Assembly (NCBI GenBank): GCA_902775975.1
Contig: CACYOC010000022.1
Coordinates: forward strand, 1-43,231
Length of the DNA stretch: 43,231 nucleotides
Source of the DNA: an uncultured Bacteroidales bacterium
Lineage (GTDB): Bacteria; Bacteroidota; Bacteroidia; Bacteroidales; Bacteroidaceae
Direction of reading: 5' to 3'
Shown: one piece after another, positions 8,914 through 16,214 of the stretch
Numbering within the stretch: the first letter of the stretch is position 1
How the letters are laid out: every line of letters begins with the position of its first letter
Translations under genes and position numbers: made by a program
The notes under the pieces: model-generated
Databases searched by the model: none
What the model was told of the DNA's origin: nothing
The model's input: only the letters and a program-made list of their open reading frames with translations

Positions 8914-9978
8914 ATGGAATTTTCTAGCACCAGACATCTTTTCGCATACAACAATGGCGACAACATCACACCAGGAATGGGTGTACAGATAGATCCCGGA
9001 TATGGGTTGTCTCAATTCTGGGACATATCAAGAGGCAGGGTTACAAACACGGACTTCGAACAACATCACGCGACGCTGTTCCCGCAGGCATGGTCATCGA
9101 GAATGGGAAGGTTCGTAGTTCCTGAAGGAGGAAGTTGGTTCTATGGTAGTCCGCTCGGTGCGGCACTGACGTTTGACTCATCAGGAAACTGCACGACGGT
9201 AGGCCTGGGCAGTACGTTCAAGCTGACAACAGTAGACCAGAACAATATGACATTCCCTGCACTGCAAATAATCGGGAACCTGGCAAAGGCCAATGACTTG
9301 ACGGATAAGTTCATTTATTATACCGGCCATTACAAGGGAATGGATTTCACCTGCCAGCAGCTGATTACCATCCAGGCGTCCTCAGCTGACGCCTACGACA
9401 TCCTGATAAGTGTCGTTGGAGAGGATGGTACCGGTGATGACGTCCTGTCGAATGACAATGACTGGGTAAAGCTGACACCATCACTGCAACGGGCAGGTAC
9501 CCCTGTTGCAAGTTCCGTGTCATATACCTGGCAGCGACTAATAGCAGGAGCATGGACGGAGATAGTTTCCACAGCAGGACTTGTAGAAGTCAACAACACC
9601 GACCATAGCCTGAAGGTATTCAATGCTGCCGTGGAAGGAGTCGAGACATTCCGTTGCGTCGCCGTATGCAATAACAAGACGTATTACAAGGTCAGAGAAA
9701 TCTCGGACGTTCATGATCCTTATTACATAGTGGACTATTGCACTCATACTGACAGTGTGGCACCTGGTGAGACAGCAGTGTTCCGGCCGAAAGTCATCAA
9801 CAGGGCAACGAACAGCCAAGACACCGCACACTCCTGGATCTTCGGATATACACTCACGAAACTGCCGTCGGGCGAGACTGTCAAAACAGGAACGGGCTCT
9901 ACGTTCTCAGTGACATACGACGAGATTGATAACGCCGGCGGTAACACTATGACCAGAATAGAAGCAGAAAGCAACTGA
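8914..9978 (+). CDS. Phage structural protein with immunoglobulin-like domains
   Basis: This 354-aa protein has a mixed N-terminal region and, from about residue 160, two consecutive beta-sandwich-like segments: one with SYTWQRLIAGAWTEI followed by VEGVETFRCVAVC, the pattern of an immunoglobulin-like fold, and a last one with PGETAVFRPKV and TFSVTYDEIDNAGG. Such domains are common on tail tips and fibres and often bind surface glycans weakly. The exact role is unknown; it is placed by domain content and operon position. Confidence 0.78.
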   Translation: MEFSSTRHLFAYNNGDNITPGMGVQIDPGYGLSQFWDISRGRVTNTDFEQHHATLFPQAWSSRMGRFVVPEGGSWFYGSPLGAALTFDSSGNCTTVGLGSTFKLTTVDQNNMTFPALQIIGNLAKANDLTDKFIYYTGHYKGMDFTCQQLITIQASSADAYDILISVVGEDGTGDDVLSNDNDWVKLTPSLQRAGTPVASSVSYTWQRLIAGAWTEIVSTAGLVEVNNTDHSLKVFNAAVEGVETFRCVAVCNNKTYYKVREISDVHDPYYIVDYCTHTDSVAPGETAVFRPKVINRATNSQDTAHSWIFGYTLTKLPSGETVKTGTGSTFSVTYDEIDNAGGNTMTRIEAESN

Positions 9979-9979
9979 C

Positions 9980-11722
9980 ATGAGCCTGAGGGTAAGAGGA
10001 ACCAGACAACTTTTCACCGCACCAAAAGGAGAGAAGGGCGAGAAGGGTGATGCCGGCAACAGCTTCACCCCGAAGGGGCAGGCTGATGGCCATTTCGAGA
10101 GTAGCGATGAGTTTGATGCTGCTTTTAATGACGGTCAGTTGAATTATGGCGAAAGGTATCTAGTGGACGATGCTGAAGGAGGTACGGCAAAGGTCTATAG
10201 CATCGCTATTCGTCGTATTGGTATTGTATCTGCCAACGACGCTGATGCTTACACTATTGTCAGTACAAAACACGTGTGGGTGGCGACAGGTAATGTCTGG
10301 ACGGACTTCGGAGAGATCCAGGGACCTCAGGGCGAACAAGGCGATGACGCAGAACTATACCGCCTCCAGCTAACAGAAGGATGGGCACGGTGGGAACCAT
10401 ACGAAAACGCATGGAAACTGAAATGCTGCATAAAGGGAAATGCATGGTGGATCAGAGGAAAAACAAAAGTTTCGGCATCATCAGGAGGAGACTTCGAACA
10501 GCAAAGAATACGCATCAGATATGACAACGGCAAGCAACTTCACTTTGCCGATATTGCCGATGACGGTTCATGGTCTGACGGCATGTCTGGCAATTACCTC
10601 GAGGATGACGAGTACGGTACCAACTCCACTGGACAGCCAAAGAGTATCATCGTTGAACTGATAGGAAAAGACATCAACGACCTGACACAGGTACTGGACT
10701 CCCAAAGTATAGCAATAGCATGGGATGGAAGGAAAGGAGATACAGGCGCTCCAGGACCGATGGGATACCCCGCGGGAAAATACAACGATACCGCCAGGTA
10801 CGAACGCACCGACTCGATAATGCCTATCGTTGAACATAACGGAGAATATTGGTATCCGAGAGAAAAAGGGGTGCTGACAAATAGCGAACCTTCCGCAGGA
10901 AACAACGCATGGAAAAAGGCAGAAAACTTTGAGGTGATGTTTGTGAAAGTCCTGTTTGCCGCATTCGCTACTTTAGGAAGCTTTGTCGTTGTTGGCGACT
11001 ATTTCATTTCGCAGTACGGAACCTTGTTGTACAACAGCAACGGAACGACTGCCAGGACACTAATCGACAGGAACAACTACGACTCACTAATTAATGGAAA
11101 GGTTCCATATACTTACTTCGACGGAGTAACGGATGATCCGGCAACGGGTCAGTACAGGTTTATTCCTGCTCTCATGATGGATGCCCTCAAGGGCAATATA
11201 CTTATCGGGGGAAAGAATATAGGACTGCAGGGAGATGGTAGCGGATGGCTCGCAAGCGAAAATGTCCAATGGGATGCTGCAGGGCACATTACGTACAAAG
11301 GTCTGATAGCTACGCCTTACAAGGAGATTGAAAGCGAAGAGCAAAGTATCAGGAAGGGAGGATGCATCGCCTTCAGGACAGAAAAAGCAGCAACGGATGG
11401 ATTCAGGCTGCCCGTCTCACTGGGGTACGATGGTTGTGAAATAGACATCATCAATTTGACTTCAGTCCAAAACTGCGATATCTCGGCAGCAAATGAATGT
11501 TTGTATTGCGGAAACCTTCCCGTTGTCACGATAAAACTGAGGCAACGGTTCTCGCGCTGCCGACTAAAAGCAGTAAAACTAAGTGAAAGCGACTACCATA
11601 TAAGGTGGGTTGTTATGAACAAGTCAGATTTTGAACTGCTGCGTTATACCCCCACCGGCAACTATTATGCAAGGAGTAATTATATAACATGGACTGACAC
11701 AGATTATATTGGGGATTTATAA
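9980..11722 (+). CDS. Tail fibre-like protein with collagen-like repeats
   Basis: This 580-aa protein contains three short Gly-X-Y runs, at residues 17-26 (GEKGEKGDAG), 115-123 (GPQGEQGDD) and 250-262 (GRKGDTGAPGPMG). Such runs form trimeric stalks in phage tail fibres and join globular domains. Segments around residues 130-245 and 330-580 are beta-rich. A hydrophobic stretch near residues 320-345 (VMFVKVLFAAFATLGSFVVV) may be a buried core rather than a membrane segment. The gene sits one base after the previous stop and 26 bases before the DGR target gene, so the two proteins may form one fibre or tip complex. Confidence 0.85.
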   Translation: MSLRVRGTRQLFTAPKGEKGEKGDAGNSFTPKGQADGHFESSDEFDAAFNDGQLNYGERYLVDDAEGGTAKVYSIAIRRIGIVSANDADAYTIVSTKHVWVATGNVWTDFGEIQGPQGEQGDDAELYRLQLTEGWARWEPYENAWKLKCCIKGNAWWIRGKTKVSASSGGDFEQQRIRIRYDNGKQLHFADIADDGSWSDGMSGNYLEDDEYGTNSTGQPKSIIVELIGKDINDLTQVLDSQSIAIAWDGRKGDTGAPGPMGYPAGKYNDTARYERTDSIMPIVEHNGEYWYPREKGVLTNSEPSAGNNAWKKAENFEVMFVKVLFAAFATLGSFVVVGDYFISQYGTLLYNSNGTTARTLIDRNNYDSLINGKVPYTYFDGVTDDPATGQYRFIPALMMDALKGNILIGGKNIGLQGDGSGWLASENVQWDAAGHITYKGLIATPYKEIESEEQSIRKGGCIAFRTEKAATDGFRLPVSLGYDGCEIDIINLTSVQNCDISAANECLYCGNLPVVTIKLRQRFSRCRLKAVKLSESDYHIRWVVMNKSDFELLRYTPTGNYYARSNYITWTDTDYIGDL

Positions 11723-11748
11723 ATTAACAGAAATAAAAACAAAAAATT

Positions 11749-13155
11749 ATGATTGCACAAGAAGGAAAAGATCTGGATATTTTCCAGAGCGTAAGCGACA
11801 ACGACCAGTTAATTGGTTATTCGCCAACAGCACAGAAGTACGGGTTGATATCCGTAGGTAAAATAAACCAGACACAATGGTGCGGCTGCCGCTGGAGGAA
11901 AGATTCTCTGACAACGGTGGGAGAACCTTGCGGGTCACTGCCTAAGATCGAAAAGATGGCAGAACTGTTCGGTCTTGGAGGATATCTTGTACGCAACGAC
12001 CACTCCAGACGTAAGCTGTCTCCTGTAACACATAATGAATTCGCTGATGGAGGTGCGGCAATTCTGGACGGCAGCATGGGACACTACCAGTGGGGAAGCG
12101 GATGTTCCATTTTCTATGCATTCTGGGAAGACGAAATCTACCTGTATGAGGCAGTTGACAACAAACCTATCCCCGGCCAGCTGAATTACCGCATACCAAT
12201 CTTCAGCCGTTCCTGTGCGGGTTATGCAACTATTGACCGTACCAACCAAATATTGGTAAGCTACATCAACAATGCTGCACAGTACCGAGGCGGAAACAAC
12301 GATGCTTCCCTCGACTCGCTGTTCAACTCCCAACTGGGCAAACCCGCTACGAATATCGCAGTACCGACAGCAGCAACCTATGCACGCAAAAACGGTACTC
12401 TGTGGTTTGCCAATGAGCGTGTGGTTTTCGCCATCACTGCCATCTTGAAGCGTATCTATTTCCACAACCGCAGCATACAGGCCGCATACAATGCGACGCT
12501 GACGGCTGACGGTCTGCACCAAGGCGGTACCGGTGAAGGTTGCGGAATGCCTTCAGACTGGAGCGGCGTCTGGCACTATTATCCATACATTCCGCTAAAC
12601 GCAGGCGTGGAGCATGGTGACTTTGTCGGAACTTTCTCAGTGAACATCAACGACAATGGCACAACAAGGGCTATCAACGGCATTCCTTCGTTCTTAGGAC
12701 TGAAGAATGACTATAAGTATCTTGGCTGCATCGAAGAGGACACTTTGCTGCTGTGCAACAGTAACAAATCGCAAAGCGTTTATATCGACAACAACATAGA
12801 CGGCCACCTCTTCGATGTTTCAACCGTCAACGGAAAAATGTTTGTTGGAACAACACCGCCAGCAAATAACGCAGGCTGGCAGGGCATTAAAAAGATCAAT
12901 TTGTCCAACCTCTGCAATTTTCCGCTTGAAGTTGGGACAACAGCATCAACAGGATATGGAGACAGCTATTACAATCCTGCAGCGACAGGCGGTTTTCGCG
13001 GTGCTTATCGTCTCGGCAATGCGCACTATGGCGGCGGTGCCGGCTCGGTGTGCCTCGATGGCGACCGTGGCCCCTCGGCGGCCCATGCGGACTGCGGCGT
13101 GTCCCTCTGTGAATTCAAGGAAGCATTCAGCACAGAGCCCTCGCTGGCTGCATAG
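11749..13155 (+). CDS. DGR target protein with variable C-type-lectin-like C-terminus
   Basis: This 468-aa protein carries the variable repeat of the retroelement in codons 414-453, close to its C-terminus. Twelve codons differ from the template: residues 426, 427, 429, 430, 435, 437, 439, 440, 441, 446, 448 and 449, now reading H, Y, G, G, C, D, D, R, G, H, D and C. The flanking GGFRGAYRLGN and GVSL segments match the framework of C-type-lectin-fold variable proteins such as phage Mtd-type receptor-binding tips, where the variable residues line the ligand-binding surface. It lies at the end of the tail-tip operon, so the variation likely changes phage adsorption. The start ATG has an A-rich leader, usual for Bacteroidetes. 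Confidence 0.93.
   Translation: MIAQEGKDLDIFQSVSDNDQLIGYSPTAQKYGLISVGKINQTQWCGCRWRKDSLTTVGEPCGSLPKIEKMAELFGLGGYLVRNDHSRRKLSPVTHNEFADGGAAILDGSMGHYQWGSGCSIFYAFWEDEIYLYEAVDNKPIPGQLNYRIPIFSRSCAGYATIDRTNQILVSYINNAAQYRGGNNDASLDSLFNSQLGKPATNIAVPTAATYARKNGTLWFANERVVFAITAILKRIYFHNRSIQAAYNATLTADGLHQGGTGEGCGMPSDWSGVWHYYPYIPLNAGVEHGDFVGTFSVNINDNGTTRAINGIPSFLGLKNDYKYLGCIEEDTLLLCNSNKSQSVYIDNNIDGHLFDVSTVNGKMFVGTTPPANNAGWQGIKKINLSNLCNFPLEVGTTASTGYGDSYYNPAATGGFRGAYRLGNAHYGGGAGSVCLDGDRGPSAAHADCGVSLCEFKEAFSTEPSLAA
12989..13107 (+). repeat. DGR variable repeat (VR)
   Basis: This 119-bp segment aligns without gaps to 13337-13455 (offset 348). There are 14 mismatches and every one is at a position where the template has A: ten A to G, three A to C, one A to T. 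The first 35 bases are identical. The last 12 bases (GGCGTGTCCCTC) contain no A in either copy and are the natural candidate for the initiation-of-mutagenic-homology segment. Homology could extend four more bases if three further A changes are accepted, after which non-A mismatches begin. Confidence 0.96.
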
Positions 13156-13188
13156 GATGCAAGGATCTCCCAGGGCACAAAGGACACA

Positions 13189-13204
13189 GGGCGCGGTAGC
13201 GCCC
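13189..13204 (+). promoter_or_regulatory. GC hairpin with GGTA tetraloop downstream of VR
   Basis: GGGCGC (13189-13194) and GCGCCC (13199-13204) form a perfect six-base-pair stem closed by the loop GGTA. In the Bordetella phage DGR, a hairpin with a short GC stem and a GRNA-type loop just downstream of VR helps target recognition. The loop here fits GRNA, but the hairpin is about 80 bases after VR, further than in that system, so the assignment is tentative. Confidence 0.45.
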
Positions 13205-13235
13205 CTCCGCTCCGTCAAGGAGCGGAGCGATTTTT
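13205..13235 (+). terminator. Rho-independent terminator after the DGR target gene
   Basis: CTCCGCTCC (13205-13213) pairs with GGAGCGGAG (13219-13227) around a GTCAA loop, giving nine base pairs, followed by CGATTTTT and an A-rich stretch. It would end the tail-tip operon before the promoter of the template RNA. Confidence 0.85.
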
Positions 13236-13273
13236 AAAAAAATTAAAAAATACAAAATTCGCTCTTTGACTTA

Positions 13274-13304
13274 TTGGTTTACAGTAGAAAAAAGTGTAAC
13301 TTTG
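13274..13304 (+). promoter_or_regulatory. Promoter of the DGR template RNA and reverse transcriptase
   Basis: TTG at 13274-13276 and TAACTTTG at 13297-13304 are separated by 20 bases, matching the Bacteroidetes housekeeping promoter. The predicted start near 13310 lies about 27 bases before the template repeat. The GTATTTTTA element of the other phage promoters is absent, so this promoter is probably used by the host polymerase without phage factors. Confidence 0.75.
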
Positions 13305-13336
13305 CAGTGCTTTTTAAGCAGGTAGAACCCTCACGC

Positions 13337-13455
13337 GCGGTTTTCGCGGTGCTTATCGTCTCGGCAATGCGAACAATGGCGACAATGCCGGCTCGGTGTA
13401 CCTCAATGGCAACAATGACCCCTCGGCGGCCAATGCGAACTACGGCGTGTCCCTC
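13337..13455 (+). ncRNA. DGR template repeat (TR) within its RNA
   Basis: This 119-bp non-coding segment is the A-rich-at-variable-codons copy of VR. It holds 23 adenines; 14 are replaced in VR. In the target frame the variable codons read AAC, AAT, GAC or TAC, which on random A replacement can give up to 15 amino acids with no stop for AAC/AAT, the usual design of such templates. It is preceded by its own promoter and followed by a structured spacer and the reverse transcriptase gene. It is expected to be reverse transcribed with errors at A and copied into VR. Confidence 0.95.
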
Positions 13456-13459
13456 AATA

Positions 13460-13567
13460 GATCTAACATCAAGAGGGTGAGCCTTCCCTAAAGGGAAAAC
13501 ATATCAAGGATGACGGCGAGGCTCGTAGGAGAAAGCCGAGTGCCATACCCGTCGGAACGATCTAACA
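13460..13567 (+). ncRNA. Structured RNA spacer between TR and reverse transcriptase
   Basis: After TR the transcript can fold: TTCCCT/AGGGAA is a perfect palindrome near 13483-13496, and GACGG (13512-13516) with CCGTC (13549-13553) encloses GGCT (13520-13523) with AGCC (13534-13537). The 9-base sequence GATCTAACA occurs at both ends (13460-13468 and 13559-13567). In the Bordetella system the RNA just 3' of TR binds the reverse transcriptase and primes synthesis; an equivalent role here is inferred. Confidence 0.5.
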
Positions 13568-13613
13568 GAGTTCCACCAGACCCCACATTCTATAATCACT
13601 CAAGACCCCGACT

Positions 13614-14864
13614 ATGCGACGCATCAAGGACAGTCGGGAGAATGAGACGGAACAAAACGCAAGGGATGCTTTCGATAATTTTGCGGACGGCAAACACAAA
13701 AGAGCTGATATCCGCATGTACGAAGCAGACCTTGACGAGAATGTCCGTCTGGTACTCGCCGACATCATCAATGAGACCTTTGAGCCTCAGGGCTATAGAG
13801 AATCTCATATTTTTGACAAAAAGCACAGGAAGCTAGCAAAGGCTCCAATTCGCGACCATCACACAGAGGCCGCAGCCATGCTGCCGTATGAACAGGCTGT
13901 GTATGACTACATCTCCTGGAGAGCACCGGCAGTAAGGCCTGGATTGGGGACACACGCTTTCTTCCGGTTCGTCAGGAACGAATTATACCGATACCCCCAG
14001 AAGGATGTCGGCTATTACATCGCACTAGATATTCATCATTACTTCCCGATGATGGATCATAGTATCCTCAAACAGAAGATTGACAACAAATTCAAACGGG
14101 GAAAGTTGCGTACATTTATATATAAGGTAATAGACAGCTACATGCAGGGGGCTCCGCTAGGTATTAAGATAGCACAACTCTTCGGTATGCTCGACCTGGC
14201 TGATTTCGACAGAAAGGCAGAAAGATTCTTTGGTATCGCCGATGACCCAGAGCGGATGGCATACTGGACCAGCCACTACATCTGCGAGAAGATCCTGACC
14301 GCAAAGACACCGGAGGACGAGCAGCTGCTTGCAAAGGGCAGCATATTTCTTGCTGAACGCTTCAGGCGATTCGCCCAAGAGGGGCTCAAGCACTACTTCC
14401 GCTTCGTAGATAACTTTCTTGTTATGCACGAAGACAAGGCCTTCCTCCGTATTGTAAGGGACTTGATGATTATGCACTTGACACGAGACTACCTCTTCGT
14501 CCTTAATACCGACTATAACGTTAGGCCTACATGGATGGGCATCCGCATCTGCGGATATACATTCTACCATGAGCACGTCGAAGCAGCAAAGCGCAACAAA
14601 CAAAGTCTCGCAAGAAGAATAAAGCGCTTGCAGAAGAAAGGCATCGATGAAGAACATATCCGTATTAAGGTGGCCAGTCAACTTGGATTTATCAAACATT
14701 CAGATTGTATAAACTTACTAAAATCTTTAGGTATGGAAAAATCATTAGGGAAAATCATCAAGAAAAGAAGAATCAAACCACCATTCCCAGGAATGAGCCC
14801 CGAACAGAAAATCCCCTTCACATCAATTGTTAACAAGTGTGAAAACGGGGGGGGGGATTTTTAA
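13614..14864 (+). CDS. DGR reverse transcriptase
   Basis: This 416-aa protein is the polymerase that copies the template RNA into mutated cDNA. Motif A is ALDIHHYFPMMDH with the catalytic Asp139. Motif B is QGAPLGIKIAQLF at 178-190, where DGR enzymes usually have a GLPLGNxxSQ-type sequence; the Ser is Ala here. Motif C is FVDN at 264-267, so the second Asp of the usual xxDD is Asn267. The thumb-like C-terminus is basic (ARRIKRLQKK, IIKKRRIK). There is no maturase, integrase or endonuclease domain, and the length and gene context fit the DGR group. Its stop at 14862 lies just after a G10 tract. No Avd gene is adjacent. The start ATG is 158 bases after TR. Confidence 0.93.
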   Translation: MRRIKDSRENETEQNARDAFDNFADGKHKRADIRMYEADLDENVRLVLADIINETFEPQGYRESHIFDKKHRKLAKAPIRDHHTEAAAMLPYEQAVYDYISWRAPAVRPGLGTHAFFRFVRNELYRYPQKDVGYYIALDIHHYFPMMDHSILKQKIDNKFKRGKLRTFIYKVIDSYMQGAPLGIKIAQLFGMLDLADFDRKAERFFGIADDPERMAYWTSHYICEKILTAKTPEDEQLLAKGSIFLAERFRRFAQEGLKHYFRFVDNFLVMHEDKAFLRIVRDLMIMHLTRDYLFVLNTDYNVRPTWMGIRICGYTFYHEHVEAAKRNKQSLARRIKRLQKKGIDEEHIRIKVASQLGFIKHSDCINLLKSLGMEKSLGKIIKKRRIKPPFPGMSPEQKIPFTSIVNKCENGGGDF

Positions 14865-15234
14865 AATTCTCCTCGAGGACTATGTCATTCAGGACTCCAA
14901 AATTGAGAAAAACACCGTTACGGTAAACATTCCGGACTCTGACGGAATCAACCAAGAAGTAACAAAAACCATACCAGGCAAAGTCCTGGCATTCAAGTTC
15001 AAGAAAATCACCAAGACATTCGTCATGGGTGAGGAAGAAAGATATGTCTTTGAAAAGCAAAAAGACAAAGATGGCAATCCTACGGATGCAGACGCAGAAT
15101 ATTACACTTTCACGGGTAGTAAGATCATGATAGACCAAGCACTTAACGACTTTAGTCCTGATGACCTCCCGTGTCCTACTGTAATCCAGCAGTTTCAGGG
15201 CAAGGACGGTAAAACATACACCAAATTTACATAG
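14839..15234 (+). CDS. Small phage protein after the DGR, unknown
   Basis: The open frame is closed at 15234 and encodes about 131 residues if it starts at the GTG at 14839; a TTG at 14827 is also open and no ATG occurs before about residue 68. Either start places the first codons on the G10 tract, inside the end of the reverse transcriptase gene. The protein is rich in Lys, Asp and beta-branched residues (NTVTVNIPDSDG, GKVLAFKFKKITKTFVMG) and looks like a small beta fold. It ends two bases before the next gene. It might be made as an extension of the reverse transcriptase after slippage. The function is unknown; an accessory role in the DGR or in folding the target protein is speculation. 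Confidence 0.6.
   Translation: MKTGGGIFKILLEDYVIQDSKIEKNTVTVNIPDSDGINQEVTKTIPGKVLAFKFKKITKTFVMGEEERYVFEKQKDKDGNPTDADAEYYTFTGSKIMIDQALNDFSPDDLPCPTVIQQFQGKDGKTYTKFT
14847..14856 (+). repeat. Homopolymer tract of ten G at the reverse transcriptase stop
   Basis: Ten consecutive G lie five bases before the in-frame TAA of the reverse transcriptase (14862-14864). The next open frame reads through the same tract in the +1 frame. With nine G the two frames join into one continuous protein. Such tracts slip during replication or transcription, but a sequencing or assembly error in the run length must also be considered. Confidence 0.85.
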
Positions 15235-15236
15235 CT

Positions 15237-15608
15237 ATGGAGAAAATATCTGTCATTTACACCGAACCTCGTACTTTTGGAAAGTACGACGAAAGAAACA
15301 TCATCGGCTACCTCAATGAGGAGCAAGTACCAGACTATCTGCCGGAAGGGGCAGAGGAACCTGTCACAGGCTACAAGTACACAGGAACAGAGAAAGACGG
15401 AGGCACCATCATGCCATGCGCTGATGCCACTTCTTATCCTGAGGTAACAAACGCCATCATACGGGCAGAATATTCGGAGAGCGACGAGATGGCTATTCAT
15501 CGCCACTTCACCAATGATCCCGAGCAGTATGCCGAGGAATGGGAGAACTACAACGAATGCTGCGAACAGGCAAAACTTCTGGCAAAGAAATGGCTGGGCA
15601 TGGAATAA
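15237..15608 (+). CDS. Small phage protein, unknown, possibly assembly factor
   Basis: This 123-aa acidic protein begins two bases after the previous stop. Its N-terminal half is beta-like with a VTGYKYTGTEKDGGT segment; its C-terminal half is helical and rich in Glu (EQYAEEWENYNECCEQ) and contains a Cys pair. Small genes with a beta head and acidic helical tail directly after fibre genes are often fibre-assembly chaperones, but no family is recognised. It is the last gene before a strong terminator, so it is co-transcribed with the template RNA and reverse transcriptase unless another promoter exists. Confidence 0.7.
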   Translation: MEKISVIYTEPRTFGKYDERNIIGYLNEEQVPDYLPEGAEEPVTGYKYTGTEKDGGTIMPCADATSYPEVTNAIIRAEYSESDEMAIHRHFTNDPEQYAEEWENYNECCEQAKLLAKKWLGME

Positions 15609-15642
15609 CCCTACGCCCCACAAGCTCAAACACACCTTCATC

Positions 15643-15684
15643 ACACTGCCATGGCGCCCATCAGCGACGTGGCAGTGTATTTTT
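15643..15684 (+). terminator. Terminator ending the DGR transcript
   Basis: ACACTGCCA (15643-15651) pairs perfectly with TGGCAGTGT (15670-15678) and is followed by ATTTTT. The T tract is also the upstream half of the next promoter, so the two signals are physically merged. Confidence 0.8.
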
Positions 15685-15711
15685 ATGCTATACAATAAAT
15701 ACCTACTTTTG
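15677..15711 (+). promoter_or_regulatory. Phage promoter 3 (GTATTTTTA-N18-TACTTTTG)
   Basis: GTATTTTTA at 15677-15685 overlaps the terminator tail, and TACTTTTG at 15704-15711 follows after 18 bases. The lysis cassette begins 23 bases downstream. Confidence 0.8.
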
Positions 15712-15734
15712 CAAAAAAATATAAGATCCAGAAT

Positions 15735-16214
15735 ATGATTGAACAGGTAAAAAACGTTATCGTAGGCATTGTAGTGGCAGTATTGGCATACCTCCAGCCC
15801 ATCGAGGGGGAGCTTCGGTCGCTATTCCTGATATTCTTCCTCAATTTCGCGTTCGGATATCTCTCAGGGATGGTGGCAAACGGTGAAGACTTCAGCTTCA
15901 AGAAAGCATTCCGGTGCATAGGAGAGGCAGCAGTATTCTTCGTGCTTTGCGCGTCGATATACATGGTAGGGGAATTCAAAAACAACGAAGCCGGAGCATT
16001 ACAATGCGTAAGCTTTATCACTTACGTCATCATATACTTCTACGCCACGAACGTCCTCAAGAACCTGAAAAAGACATTCAAAAAAGGAACGACACCATGG
16101 ATGATCGTGGCATTCCTCTACTACGTACTACGCTTCAAGTTCATTGAACGTATTCCATTCCTTTCTGATTACATGAATCTAAAGAATAAAGAACATGAGA
16201 ATGATGACAACTAG
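15735..16214 (+). CDS. Phage holin
   Basis: This 159-aa membrane protein has four hydrophobic segments at about residues 5-22, 27-47, 60-80 and 88-108, and a short charged C-terminus. This layout, with the gene directly overlapping a lysozyme gene, identifies it as the holin that permeabilises the inner membrane at the end of infection. It is first in the lysis cassette after promoter 3 and overlaps the lysozyme gene by 20 bases. The exact holin family was not determined. Confidence 0.85.
   Translation: MIEQVKNVIVGIVVAVLAYLQPIEGELRSLFLIFFLNFAFGYLSGMVANGEDFSFKKAFRCIGEAAVFFVLCASIYMVGEFKNNEAGALQCVSFITYVIIYFYATNVLKNLKKTFKKGTTPWMIVAFLYYVLRFKFIERIPFLSDYMNLKNKEHENDDN

Noticed and set aside
12815-13237. 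Open frame of 140 codons over the VR, and a related one at 13274-13480 over the TR
   Set aside because: They share sequence only because VR and TR are repeats. The VR frame is out of phase with the real target gene and the TR lies in non-coding RNA.
13614-14864. Reverse transcriptase as retron or group II intron enzyme
   Set aside because: There is no msr/msd-type RNA, no intron domain V, no maturase or endonuclease part, while the TR/VR pair fits a DGR.
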